A stretch of DNA of 64,000 nucleotides from NCBI GenBank assembly GCA_938017675.1, contig CALIJB010000005.1:62001-126000 (forward strand). Reading direction: 5' to 3'. This stretch comes from an uncultured Candidatus Saccharibacteria bacterium (GTDB lineage: Bacteria; Patescibacteriota; Saccharimonadia; Saccharimonadales; Saccharimonadaceae). Below are positions 31,530-40,306 of the stretch, one piece after another. Both the position numbers and the translations under genes were made by a program. Within the stretch, counting starts at the first letter, position 1, and every line of letters begins with the position of its first letter. Under the pieces are notes generated by a model. That model made no database searches and was not told the origin of the DNA. It saw only the letters and a program-made list of their open reading frames with translations.

Positions 31530-34381
31530 CAGATGACGGAAAAATGATGCCAACTACAAATCAGCCTGATTACGGGATCTCTTACATGGGCTATTTAACG
31601 CGTGGTACTAAAATAGCGCTTGAAGGCGGTGCATTTGTGTTTTATGTGTATGGCGGCTTGGTGTATCACGGTGCTGATGGTGTATGTAAGTTCTTTAATA
31701 CCGCTGGTAATTTGCTAGCAGACGGTATTTGGAATAGTTATAGCTTTTTGCGGAGCGTATTCTCTGGTGACTTGAAGGGTATTTTCGACCTGTTCAGCTC
31801 CGCAACGGTTGCGGCACGCGTTGATCCGCTAATTCTAGATTTGAACGGCGACGGCTTAGCGACTACAAACTTGGATCAATCAGACGTATATTTTGACCTG
31901 GATAGCAACGGCTTTGCCGAGAGGACGGCTTGGATTGATGCCAATGATGGTTTGCTGGTGTTGGACCGCGATGGTGACGGCAAGATAACTAATGGACAGG
32001 AGTTATTTGGTGATCAAACATTGTTGTCTAATGGTACTCGCGCGACGAGCGGGTTTGAGGCGCTGCGTGAACTTGATGATAATAAGGACGGCAAAATAGA
32101 CGCCAGTGATATTGTTTATCTCAAGTTGAAGGTGTGGCAGGATTTGAACAGAGATGGTGTATCGCAAGCCGAAGAGATGAAATCACTAGCCGATGTTGGT
32201 ATCAAAGCTATTAACCTCAATTCGACGGTTACGGGCGCAGCTGATGCTATGGGCAATATTCAACGCCGTTTGGGTAGTTTTGTGAAAACTGACGGTAGCG
32301 ACGGGCAAATTGGAGAATATTTATTGAATAGAGACACCGTGAGTTCTCTTGATACGTTTGGTGACTCGGTTACCATACCAGACGATATCGCAGTATTGCC
32401 TGATTTACAAGGCGCGGGTAATGTTTCTTCGCTGCGTATAGCTATGGCGAAAGATGAGAGCGGGCAGCTAAAAAAGATGGTGTTGGAATTTTTGGAGACT
32501 AAAGACGCTGCCGCTCGCGATGAGTTGTTTACAAATATTGTTTATAAATGGGTGGGTGCTGACAAGCTAGACCCTAAAGGTCGCGGTGGACTTGTTGACG
32601 CTAGACAGCTGGCAGTTCTCGAAAAATTTATGGGCATGAATTTTGCTGGGACTAATGGCGCGAACCCTAATGCGAACGCAGCGCCGCTGCTGCAAAAAGC
32701 TTATTATAAGTTGGTCGATAGATTATACGCTGCAATGGCCAGCGCCACTTATTTGAAGGACATTGTCAGTAGGGTTAATTACAAAATTGGAGAATCCGGA
32801 GCTGTAATTGAGTTTGCTGATGTTATTAATGACATAGATAAGGCTATCGATAACGATAGTGTTTTTGGAAAACAATTGTTGGCTGACTTTTTGCGGGTTG
32901 TTTATGGGTCTGGTTTGAGCAATGATACGAATTTATTGCATTTTTGCAATCATTTTGCCGCCAAATCACCAGAGCTAGCCAGAATAGTTTATTCTGCTAA
33001 CAGAGATGCTATTATCGGAAGCGACAAATCAGATTCGCTTTATGGGACTGCGGCTGATGATTTTGTCTATGGCGATGCTGGCGATGATCATTTAAACGGT
33101 GATGCTGGCAACGACACTCTCTACGGTGGTGAAGGTAATGACAATATGTATGGCTATTTAGGTGACGATTTTCTTTATGGCGGTACTGGTAGAGACGATC
33201 TTTACGGTGGTGGAGGCAATGACGTTCTTGATGGTGGTTTTGGCGTTGATTACCTTGAGGGCGATGATGGTAACGATACTCTCATTGGCGGACAAGGTAG
33301 CGACTCTCTTTATGGTGGCACTGGCAATGATACCTATATCTTCAACAAGGGAGACGGGGAAGATTACATTATGGATATTGATGGCGAAGCTGACGTCGTT
33401 CAATTTGGCGAAGGTATCAAATCCAGTGATTTACAATTTACCAGAGCGGGCGGTTGCGGTGCCAATCTGGTTATTACCGTTGGCGCTACGGGTGATCGCA
33501 TAGTAATAAATAACTATTTCAATGCAGGAGGCGATTACTCTAAACAAACTGACGTCTATAAGATAGAGAAATTTCTCTTTGCTGATGGTACTGCTATAGA
33601 TCGTACCTATATTTACGAACAGGTTCGAACCATCGCTGGCACAGAGGATGCGGAAAGTCTCTTTGGCTATAATGATCAAAATAACTATATTCATGGTTTT
33701 GGTGGTAACGATTCGCTTTCTGGTGGCGTGGCCGACGACCTCCTCTATGGCGATGCTGGCGATGATCATTTAAACGGTGATGCTGGCAACGACACTCTCT
33801 ACGGTGGTGAAGGTAATGACAATATGTATGGCTATTTAGGTGACGATTTTCTTTATGGCGGTACTGGTAGAGACGATCTTTACGGTGGTGGAGGCAATGA
33901 CGTTCTTGATGGTGGTTTTGGCGTTGATTACCTTGAGGGCGATGATGGTAACGATACTCTCATTGGCGGACAAGGTAGCGACTCTCTTTATGGTGGCACT
34001 GGCAATGATACCTATATCTTCAACAAGGGAGACGGGGAAGATTACATTATGGATATTGATGGCGAAGCTGACAAAGTTCGCCTAGAATATGAACCAATTA
34101 GCGTTGTTTTTGAGCGTGTGAATAACGACCTCCGCCTCCGCATGCCAGGCTCGCTTGACGCTATTACGGTTAGTTCGTGGTATAGCAGCGATAATTACAA
34201 AATTGAGACTTTCAAGTCGGCTAACGGCAGTGTTATTACGCATACTCAGGTCGATAGTCTCATTCAAGCCATGTCTTCTTTCCAAAAAGACACTGGCATG
34301 ACTTGGGAGCAAGCTGTAATAAATCAGCCAACGCAGGTACAATCTATCATTCAGCAATATTGGACGGCACCAACCACTTGA
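31523..34381 (+). CDS. FrpC-like self-processing RTX protein
   Basis: 952 residues. A 100-residue N-terminal part with a hydrophobic stretch (about 33-50) is followed by an Asp-Pro bond at 101-102. From there a segment closely resembles the FrpC self-processing module: DPLILDLNGDGLAT, then LLVLDRDGDGKITNGQELFGD, then a LKVWQDLNRDGVSQ stretch, all EF-hand-like calcium loops. A helical middle region (about 290-500) precedes two blocks of about ten GGxGxDxxx calcium-binding nonapeptides (about 514-620 and 740-850). The C-terminal 60 residues look like an RTX secretion signal region (VDSLIQAMSSF). The exporter at 22745-26406 is the likely route out. Confidence 0.9.
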   Translation: MLTDDGKMMPTTNQPDYGISYMGYLTRGTKIALEGGAFVFYVYGGLVYHGADGVCKFFNTAGNLLADGIWNSYSFLRSVFSGDLKGIFDLFSSATVAARVDPLILDLNGDGLATTNLDQSDVYFDLDSNGFAERTAWIDANDGLLVLDRDGDGKITNGQELFGDQTLLSNGTRATSGFEALRELDDNKDGKIDASDIVYLKLKVWQDLNRDGVSQAEEMKSLADVGIKAINLNSTVTGAADAMGNIQRRLGSFVKTDGSDGQIGEYLLNRDTVSSLDTFGDSVTIPDDIAVLPDLQGAGNVSSLRIAMAKDESGQLKKMVLEFLETKDAAARDELFTNIVYKWVGADKLDPKGRGGLVDARQLAVLEKFMGMNFAGTNGANPNANAAPLLQKAYYKLVDRLYAAMASATYLKDIVSRVNYKIGESGAVIEFADVINDIDKAIDNDSVFGKQLLADFLRVVYGSGLSNDTNLLHFCNHFAAKSPELARIVYSANRDAIIGSDKSDSLYGTAADDFVYGDAGDDHLNGDAGNDTLYGGEGNDNMYGYLGDDFLYGGTGRDDLYGGGGNDVLDGGFGVDYLEGDDGNDTLIGGQGSDSLYGGTGNDTYIFNKGDGEDYIMDIDGEADVVQFGEGIKSSDLQFTRAGGCGANLVITVGATGDRIVINNYFNAGGDYSKQTDVYKIEKFLFADGTAIDRTYIYEQVRTIAGTEDAESLFGYNDQNNYIHGFGGNDSLSGGVADDLLYGDAGDDHLNGDAGNDTLYGGEGNDNMYGYLGDDFLYGGTGRDDLYGGGGNDVLDGGFGVDYLEGDDGNDTLIGGQGSDSLYGGTGNDTYIFNKGDGEDYIMDIDGEADKVRLEYEPISVVFERVNNDLRLRMPGSLDAITVSSWYSSDNYKIETFKSANGSVITHTQVDSLIQAMSSFQKDTGMTWEQAVINQPTQVQSIIQQYWTAPTT
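33066..33394 (+). repeat. 329-bp direct repeat, copy 1
   Basis: By base-by-base comparison it is identical to 33744-34072, at an offset of 678 bases. It encodes one full block of RTX nonapeptides plus the DGEDYIMDIDGEAD segment. Identity stops sharply on both sides. Confidence 0.95.
33744..34072 (+). repeat. 329-bp direct repeat, copy 2
   Basis: Second copy of 33066-33394, in the same frame. Recombination between the copies would remove 226 codons (678 bases) without a frameshift. Confidence 0.95.
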
Positions 34382-34398
34382 TTCGGTCGAGAAAAGGC

Positions 34399-34426
34399 TT
34401 GCATAAGCGGCATAAATCTATATAAT
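34399..34426 (+). promoter_or_regulatory. promoter of the arginine deiminase operon
   Basis: TTGCAT (34399-34404) and TATAAT (34421-34426) are 16 bases apart. A leader of about 50 bases follows, ending in the GGAGG site for the start at 34482. Confidence 0.65.
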
Positions 34427-34481
34427 GAAAACTATATAAGTAAATAAACAATGAATCATTTAGATCATAGCGGAGGTGGGC

Positions 34482-36851
34482 GTGAATCAAAAACCATTGC
34501 AAATCAATTCTGAAATCGGCGTACTCAAGACTGTACTGCTGCATCGGCCGGGCGAGGAGCTCGAGAATCTTACTCCTGATTATCTCAAGGACTTATTGTT
34601 CGACGATATTCCGCACCTGAAGGTGGCGCAAGAAGAGCATGATGAATTTGCCAACGTTCTGCGCGACCATGGCGTCGAAGTGCTGTATTTGGACGAATTG
34701 GTAACAGAGGCATTAAACAGCGATAATTTGAAAGCAGAATTTGTCGACGAAATGCTAGCAGCTTCCAAACAAGATTCGCGTCGAGTGACGCAAAGTTTGC
34801 GCGATTATCTGTTGTCGATGCCGACCAACAAGATGGTGCGCAAAATTATGGCTGGCGTGCGCAAAGACGAGATTTCTTTGCCGCCAGAGCATCACCAGCA
34901 GCTGCACGATATGGTCGAGCAAGACCATTATCCATTTTACCTAGATCCAATGCCGAATTTGTACTTTACGCGCGATCCAGCCGCGACAATTGGCAACGGT
35001 TTGACGATCAACAAGATGCACTGGCCAGCTCGCCGCCGCGAGTCGCTGTTCATGCGCTATATCATCGACCATCATCCGCGATTTGCTGGCCACGATATTC
35101 CAGTTTGGTATAATCGCGACGAGAAGTTCTCGATGGAGGGCGGCGACGAGCTGGTGTTGAACAGCGAAGCCATGGCCATCGGTATCAGCGAGCGCACTAC
35201 CGCCGAGGCAATCGAGAAAATGGCAACTGAGTTGTTCGCTGATTCTAACTTCAAGAAAATTATTGCTCTCGAGATTCCGAAGAGCCACGCATTCATGCAT
35301 CTAGATACAGTCTTCACAATGATCGATTACGACAAGTTCACGATCCACCCGGAGATTCGTGACTTTGAAGGCAAGATGAATCTGTTTATCCTCGAGAAGG
35401 TTGAGGGGCAAGCTTATCCGCGGATTACCAAGCAGCATGACCTTGAAAAAGCGTTGTGCGAAGCGCTGCATTTGCCAAAGATTAACCTGATTGAGTGCGG
35501 CGGCGGCGATGAGATTGCGGCAGCTCGCGAGCAGTGGAATGACGGTTCAAATACTTTGGCGATTGCGCCGGGCGTGGTGGTGACTTACGACCGTAACTAT
35601 GTCACTAATGCTAAATTGCGCGAGGCTGGCGTCGAAGTTATCGAGGTTAGCGGTTCAGAACTCGGTCGCGGTCGCGGCGGCCCGCGCTGTATGAGTATGC
35701 CGCTGGTGCGCGAAGATCTGGACAATGAGCAGGTTACTGATAGAGTTACTTCGGCGGAGCGTTCGCTGGCAGCTACCTTGGCGGTACCAATGATTCAAGA
35801 GGAGCACGTCCGCAAAGTGGTACCAGTGACTACAGACTCAACTACTACAACGGTAGCTAAGCTGCCAACCAGTCTGAAGGGTCGCTCTTTCTTGACCTTG
35901 AAAGATTTCTCGCCAAGCGATATTCGGCTGATGCTTGATACAGCACACGACCTCAAACAACAAAAGAAAGTAGGCAAAGCACACCGTATTCACGAGGGCA
36001 AACAAGTGGCTTTGCTCTTTGAAAAGACATCGACGCGAACTCGCTGCGCCTTTACAGTGGCTGCTAATGATTTGGGCGTGGCGCCAGAATTTCTCGGTAA
36101 AGACGATATTCAGCTAGGTAAAAAAGAGTCAGTCGAAGATACCGCTAAGGTGCTGGGCCGCATGTTTGACGGTATTGAATTCCGCGGCTTTAAGCATTCC
36201 AACGTCGAAGCGTTAGCGAAATATGCTGGCGTGCCAGTCTGGAATGGTTTGACGGATACTTTCCACCCGACACAGATTTTGGCAGACTTTATGACTATTG
36301 AGGAGCATATCGGCAAGCTCAACGGTGCTAAGCTGGTCTTCGTTGGCGACGGACGCAATAATATGGCAAATAGCTTGCTGATTGGTGCGGCCAAGATGGG
36401 CGTCGATTTCCGAATCCTAGCACCACGACAGCTGCATCCGTCGGGCGATCTAGTTAGCCTAGCACGTTCAATTGCTATGGAAACTGGCGCGAAGATTACC
36501 ATCACTGATAACCGTGCCGAAGCGCTAGAAGGGGCTGACGCTATTTACACTGATGTCTGGGTATCAATGGGCGAGGAAGACAAGTTCGCTGAGCGAATTG
36601 CCCTTCTCAAGCCGTACCAGGTCAATGCGCAAATGCTAGCCGAGACGCATAACCCGAACGTCAAATTCTTGCATTGTTTGCCATCATTCCATGACCTTAA
36701 TACCGAGACTGGCCAGAAGATTCACGATCAATTCGGTCTTGACTCAATGGAGGTCACTGACGAGGTCTTTAGCGGCGAGCACAGCGTTGTCTTTGATGAG
36801 GCTGAAAACCGCATGCACACTATCAAGGCTGTGATGGCATTGACGCTATAA
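34482..36851 (+). CDS. fused arginine deiminase - ornithine carbamoyltransferase
   Basis: 789 residues from the GTG at 34482, five bases after GGAGG; the GTG at 34476 overlaps that site. Residues about 1-412 are a complete arginine deiminase: [36 protein letters not shown], and the catalytic Cys in [10 protein letters not shown] (about 402). A Thr/Val-rich linker (about 413-450) leads to a complete ornithine carbamoyltransferase: carbamoyl-phosphate loop STRTR (about 516), FHPTQ, and HCLPSFHD (about 730). One chain would thus convert arginine to citrulline and then, with phosphate, to ornithine and carbamoyl phosphate. The two steps are normally separate arcA and arcB products. Confidence 0.93.
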   Translation: MNQKPLQINSEIGVLKTVLLHRPGEELENLTPDYLKDLLFDDIPHLKVAQEEHDEFANVLRDHGVEVLYLDELVTEALNSDNLKAEFVDEMLAASKQDSRRVTQSLRDYLLSMPTNKMVRKIMAGVRKDEISLPPEHHQQLHDMVEQDHYPFYLDPMPNLYFTRDPAATIGNGLTINKMHWPARRRESLFMRYIIDHHPRFAGHDIPVWYNRDEKFSMEGGDELVLNSEAMAIGISERTTAEAIEKMATELFADSNFKKIIALEIPKSHAFMHLDTVFTMIDYDKFTIHPEIRDFEGKMNLFILEKVEGQAYPRITKQHDLEKALCEALHLPKINLIECGGGDEIAAAREQWNDGSNTLAIAPGVVVTYDRNYVTNAKLREAGVEVIEVSGSELGRGRGGPRCMSMPLVREDLDNEQVTDRVTSAERSLAATLAVPMIQEEHVRKVVPVTTDSTTTTVAKLPTSLKGRSFLTLKDFSPSDIRLMLDTAHDLKQQKKVGKAHRIHEGKQVALLFEKTSTRTRCAFTVAANDLGVAPEFLGKDDIQLGKKESVEDTAKVLGRMFDGIEFRGFKHSNVEALAKYAGVPVWNGLTDTFHPTQILADFMTIEEHIGKLNGAKLVFVGDGRNNMANSLLIGAAKMGVDFRILAPRQLHPSGDLVSLARSIAMETGAKITITDNRAEALEGADAIYTDVWVSMGEEDKFAERIALLKPYQVNAQMLAETHNPNVKFLHCLPSFHDLNTETGQKIHDQFGLDSMEVTDEVFSGEHSVVFDEAENRMHTIKAVMALTL

Positions 36852-36878
36852 ATCCGAGTTGAAGGAGGCTCGAACAAA

Positions 36879-38360
36879 ATGGCAATCAAACAATTAGCAA
36901 GAAAAAAAGACGGGTTAGGGCTCTGGTCGCTGACTGGCCTGGTGGTCGGCAGTATGATCGGTGCAGGTATCTTTAACCTTGTTCAAGGTACGGCTGAGGC
37001 GGCTGGTCCGCTGGCGACGATTATTGCGTGGCTGATTACGGGCGTTGGAATGATATTCCTGATTCTCAGCTTCCGTAATCTGACTATCAAAAAGCCGAAG
37101 CTTAACGCTGGCGTGTATAGCTACGCTGAGGCTGGCTTTGGCAAGTATGTTGGCTTTAATTCGGCGTGGGGTTACTGGATTTCTGCCTGGATTGGTAATA
37201 TTGCTTATGCGGTAGCCGTTTTCTCGGCGCTTGGTTATTTCTTTCCAGACTTGTTTGGTAAAGGCCAAAACTGGGCGTCAGTGGTTGGCATGTCAGTACT
37301 GCTGTGGAGTGTTCATTTATTAATCCTTAAGGGTGTCAAAACGGCAAGCTTTATTAATGCTTTGGTGACGGCGGCGAAATTAATCCCGCTTGCGATCTTT
37401 TTGCTAGCGATATTCTTGTCGTTCAAGGTCGGCTTGTTTAATCAAGACCTTTGGGGCTTAGCCGGTAACAACTTTGATATGGGCGCTGTGATTGAGCAGG
37501 TCAAGAATATGATGCTGGTTACCGTCTGGGTGTTTATCGGTATCGAGGGTGCAGTTGTATTTTCAGGTCACGCCAAGAAGCGCAGCGATATCATCAAGGC
37601 AACGTTGATTGGTTTTGCTGGCGTGCTTTCGATTTATGTGCTGATGACGGTGCTGGCTTTTGGTGTAGCGACTCAGAAAGATCTGGCTGCACTAGATAGT
37701 CCGGCAATGTCGATGCTGTTGGAACGCTTGGTTGGACCGTGGGGCGCTTGGCTGGTTAATATCGGCTTGATGATCGCAGTTTTGGGCGGTTGGCTAGCTT
37801 GGACGATGTTTGCTGCCGAACTACCGTATCAGGCAGCTAAGAATAAGACTTTCCCGTCGATATTTGCCAAAGAAAATAAAGTTGGCGCGCCAGTAGTATC
37901 GCTGTTGGTTACTAACATCCTGGTACAGATATTCCTGCTGACAATCCCCGGAACTGAAGGTTCAGCCTATAATATTGGTATTTCGATTGCTACTTCGGCT
38001 ATCTTGATCCCATATGCCCTGACGGCGTTTTATCAATTGAAAGTTTCTCTGCAGGAGAAGAAAACCGTTAAGTACCGCGCCTTTAATATCTTTGTGGGTG
38101 TGATGGCTAGTGTTTACGCAGTATGGCTAGTGTATGCGGCTGGTATGCAATATCTGCTCATAACAGTGTTCTTGTACGCACCAGGCATGTTGGTCTACGT
38201 CTTGATGCAGATCAAGAATCGCAAGAAGATTTTCACGCTATACGAACTGCTTTTGGCGGTTGTCGTGATTGCGTTATTTGCCTACGCAGTACAACAACTG
38301 CTGGCTGGTGCGCTGGATGATACGTTAGGTATTAAGATCGCTGATTTAATCGGTCAGTGA
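36879..38360 (+). CDS. arcD: arginine/ornithine antiporter-like amino-acid permease
   Basis: 493 residues with about 12-13 membrane helices. The first helix carries GSMIGAGIFNL, the substrate-site signature of the APC superfamily (basic amino-acid/polyamine antiporter group). It follows the ADI-OTC gene by 27 bases with a GGAGG site. In ADI pathways the antiporter exchanges external arginine for ornithine without energy cost, which fits the operon. A terminator-like hairpin follows at 38371-38404. Confidence 0.88.
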   Translation: MAIKQLARKKDGLGLWSLTGLVVGSMIGAGIFNLVQGTAEAAGPLATIIAWLITGVGMIFLILSFRNLTIKKPKLNAGVYSYAEAGFGKYVGFNSAWGYWISAWIGNIAYAVAVFSALGYFFPDLFGKGQNWASVVGMSVLLWSVHLLILKGVKTASFINALVTAAKLIPLAIFLLAIFLSFKVGLFNQDLWGLAGNNFDMGAVIEQVKNMMLVTVWVFIGIEGAVVFSGHAKKRSDIIKATLIGFAGVLSIYVLMTVLAFGVATQKDLAALDSPAMSMLLERLVGPWGAWLVNIGLMIAVLGGWLAWTMFAAELPYQAAKNKTFPSIFAKENKVGAPVVSLLVTNILVQIFLLTIPGTEGSAYNIGISIATSAILIPYALTAFYQLKVSLQEKKTVKYRAFNIFVGVMASVYAVWLVYAAGMQYLLITVFLYAPGMLVYVLMQIKNRKKIFTLYELLLAVVVIALFAYAVQQLLAGALDDTLGIKIADLIGQ

Positions 38361-38370
38361 TAATAAATGA

Positions 38371-38404
38371 AACGGGCGCGCCTGAAATACAGCGTGCCCG
38401 TTTT
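38371..38404 (+). terminator. hairpin between antiporter and dimethylargininase genes
   Basis: The arms AACGGGCGCGC (38371-38381) and GCGTGCCCGTT (38392-38402) pair with one G-T pair and are followed by a short T run. It may partly terminate transcription and lower expression of the last two operon genes. Confidence 0.7.
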
Positions 38405-38424
38405 ACCAAAATGAAGGAGAAAAA

Positions 38425-39198
38425 ATGTTTAAGTATGCCATTGTTCGCCGTCCGTCACATAGTTTGATTGATGGTATCAGCCAAACGCCAGAAATGGGCA
38501 AGCCGGACTATGATTTAGCATTGCAGCAGCATGATCGCTATGTCGAGATTTTGCGCGAATGCGGTTTGGAAGTGACGGTTCTAGAGGCCAACGAGGATTA
38601 TCCAGACAGTGTGTTTATTGAGGACAATGCGTTGTGTACGCCGCACGGCGTAGCAATTTTGTCGCGTCCCGGCGCTGAAAGCCGTCGTGGTGAGGCTAGT
38701 CTGCCGGATTTACGCGAAGCATTGGCGCGCTACTATGACGACATTGAACAAATCGTCGAGCCAGGTACAACTGATCCAGGCGATATTATGATGGTGGGTG
38801 ATCACTATTACATAGGTTTAAGCGGACGCACCAACCAGGCGGCAGCCGACCAAATCACGGCAATTCTCGAGAAGCATGGTATGACCGCCGAGACAGTGCC
38901 AGTGACGGGTATTCTACACCTGAAAGACGATGTGGTCTACTTAGACAATAACAACTTAATTGTCGCTAAAGCTTACGAAAATCATCCAGCTTTTGCTAAC
39001 TTTAATAAGCTGGTCGTTGATGACGATGAATACTATGCAGTGAATAGTTTGTGGATAAATGGCAAGGTAATCGTGCCAGAAGGCTTCCCGAAAACTGAGC
39101 AGAAGATTCGCGATTGCGGTTACGAAGTGATTCTGATCAATACTAGCGAATTTGAGAAAATTACCGGCAGCCTAACTTGTATGTCGTTGAGGTTTTAA
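38425..39198 (+). CDS. dimethylargininase-like amidinohydrolase (DDAH)
   Basis: 257 residues, the size of DDAH and much shorter than arginine deiminase. Acidic substrate-binding motif DYPDSVFIEDNAL (about 61-73), active-site His in GILHLKDDV (about 170) and the nucleophile Cys in SLTCMSLRF at the extreme C-terminus are all in place. DDAH hydrolyses N-methylated arginines to citrulline and methylamines. Citrulline made this way could enter the OTC step. Substrate preference (methylarginine or other guanidino compounds) cannot be read from sequence. It has a GAAGGAG site and is followed four bases later by carbamate kinase. Confidence 0.85.
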   Translation: MFKYAIVRRPSHSLIDGISQTPEMGKPDYDLALQQHDRYVEILRECGLEVTVLEANEDYPDSVFIEDNALCTPHGVAILSRPGAESRRGEASLPDLREALARYYDDIEQIVEPGTTDPGDIMMVGDHYYIGLSGRTNQAAADQITAILEKHGMTAETVPVTGILHLKDDVVYLDNNNLIVAKAYENHPAFANFNKLVVDDDEYYAVNSLWINGKVIVPEGFPKTEQKIRDCGYEVILINTSEFEKITGSLTCMSLRF

Positions 39199-39202
39199 CA
39201 AC

Positions 39203-40147
39203 ATGCCGGGTAAGATTGTAGTTGCACTTGGCGGCAATGCTTTGCAAAAGCAAGGCGAGGCTTCGGCTCACACCCAGCAAGACGTCGCCGACGAGACAGC
39301 ACGCCAGCTAGTTCCGTTGATTTTGGCTGGCTATCAGCTGGTAATCGTTCACGGCAACGGGCCGCAAGTTGGTAATATTGTTCTACACGAAGAAGCGATT
39401 AACACACCAGAAGTACCGACTTTCCCGCTCGATACGTGTGTAGCGATGAGTCAGGGGGCGATCGGTTTTTGGTTGCAGCAAGCGTTGATTGACGAATTCT
39501 CGCGCCGGCAGATGAAAAGCGTCGCTTCGACAATTGTTACGCAAGTAGTGGTTGACGCTAACGATCCGGCTTTTAGCAATCCTACGAAGCCAATTGGCGT
39601 ATTTTATCAGACGGAGACAGAAGCTCGGCAGGCTGCTAACGGTCGTAACTTCACATTCAAAGAAGATGCTGGGCGCGGTTGGCGGCGCGTGGTACCGTCG
39701 CCGAAGCCGCAGCGGATCGTCGAAGAGTATACGGTCAAAGCGATGATTGATGCTGGCGTGACGGTTATCACGGGTGGCGGTGGCGGCGTGCCAGTTGTTG
39801 AAACTGTCAGTGATGGCTTAGAGGGGGTTGAGGCAGTAATTGATAAGGATTTCACAGCGGCAGTGGTGGCTGATGCGATTGATGCCGAAGCACTAGTGAT
39901 ATTAACGGCAGTTGACGGTGCGATGGTTGATTATGGTAAACCGACAGCGCGCACGATCGGACGCACTAATCGCCAAGAGATGCAGCGCTATATCGACGAA
40001 AATCAGTTCGCGCCAGGCAGTATGCTGCCTAAAGTGCAAGCTGCCTTGAAATTCGTCGAAAAGCCAGGTCGCCGAGCGATTATCGCTAGTCTAGGTAGCG
40101 CCGAACAAGCTTTGGCTGGGCAGGTCGGCACAATTATCGAGAGCTAG
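39203..40147 (+). CDS. arcC: carbamate kinase
   Basis: 314 residues, full family length. Motifs: VALGGNALQ at the start, HGNGPQVG (about 49-56), GAIGFWLQQ, GGGGGVPV (about 190) and GSMLPKVQAA near the end. The enzyme transfers the phosphate of carbamoyl phosphate to ADP, giving ATP, CO2 and ammonia. It is the ATP-yielding last step of the ADI pathway. A terminator follows. Confidence 0.95.
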   Translation: MPGKIVVALGGNALQKQGEASAHTQQDVADETARQLVPLILAGYQLVIVHGNGPQVGNIVLHEEAINTPEVPTFPLDTCVAMSQGAIGFWLQQALIDEFSRRQMKSVASTIVTQVVVDANDPAFSNPTKPIGVFYQTETEARQAANGRNFTFKEDAGRGWRRVVPSPKPQRIVEEYTVKAMIDAGVTVITGGGGGVPVVETVSDGLEGVEAVIDKDFTAAVVADAIDAEALVILTAVDGAMVDYGKPTARTIGRTNRQEMQRYIDENQFAPGSMLPKVQAALKFVEKPGRRAIIASLGSAEQALAGQVGTIIES

Positions 40148-40165
40148 ATAATCTCTATAGGCACA

Positions 40166-40201
40166 ACAAAATAGCACGAGTTTTAGATCGGGCTATTTTG
40201 T
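40166..40201 (+). terminator. terminator of the arginine deiminase operon
   Basis: A perfect 10-bp stem with arms ACAAAATAGC (40166-40175) and GCTATTTTGT (40192-40201). It is AT-rich, so termination may be moderate. Confidence 0.65.
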
Positions 40202-40218
40202 ATATCTTGCTAATGCGG

Positions 40219-40247
40219 TTGACGTTTTTCGCTAACTTTCTTATACT
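40219..40247 (+). promoter_or_regulatory. promoter of groES-groEL
   Basis: TTGACG (40219-40224) and TATACT (40242-40247) are 17 bases apart, and the expected start of transcription falls at the edge of the CIRCE element. Confidence 0.85.
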
Positions 40248-40252
40248 TGGGT

Positions 40253-40279
40253 CTAGCACTCTACGGTCAAGAGTGCTAA
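40253..40279 (+). promoter_or_regulatory. CIRCE operator (HrcA-binding site)
   Basis: TAGCACTC, a nine-base spacer and GAGTGCTA form a perfect CIRCE dyad. It lies at the predicted transcription start of groES, so HrcA bound here would block the promoter until heat shock. The hrcA gene is not in this window. Confidence 0.95.
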
Positions 40280-40306
40280 AATAGATTAGAAAAGGAGGAT
40301 ATAATC

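Noticed and set aside
33158..33769. Long antisense and alternate-frame ORFs across the RTX repeats
   Set aside because: Repetitive codons give repetitive open frames in several readings; the identical ORFs at 33162 and 33840 are explained by the 329-bp repeat.
33066..34072. RTX nonapeptide repeats as DNA repeats of regulatory kind
   Set aside because: They stay in frame, encode GGxGxDxxx calcium loops and lie within a secreted protein.
34451..34513. Short ORF (20 codons) from ATG at 34451 before the ADI-OTC gene as a leader peptide
   Set aside because: It has no ribosome site, no run of arginine codons, and no attenuator hairpin; probably chance.
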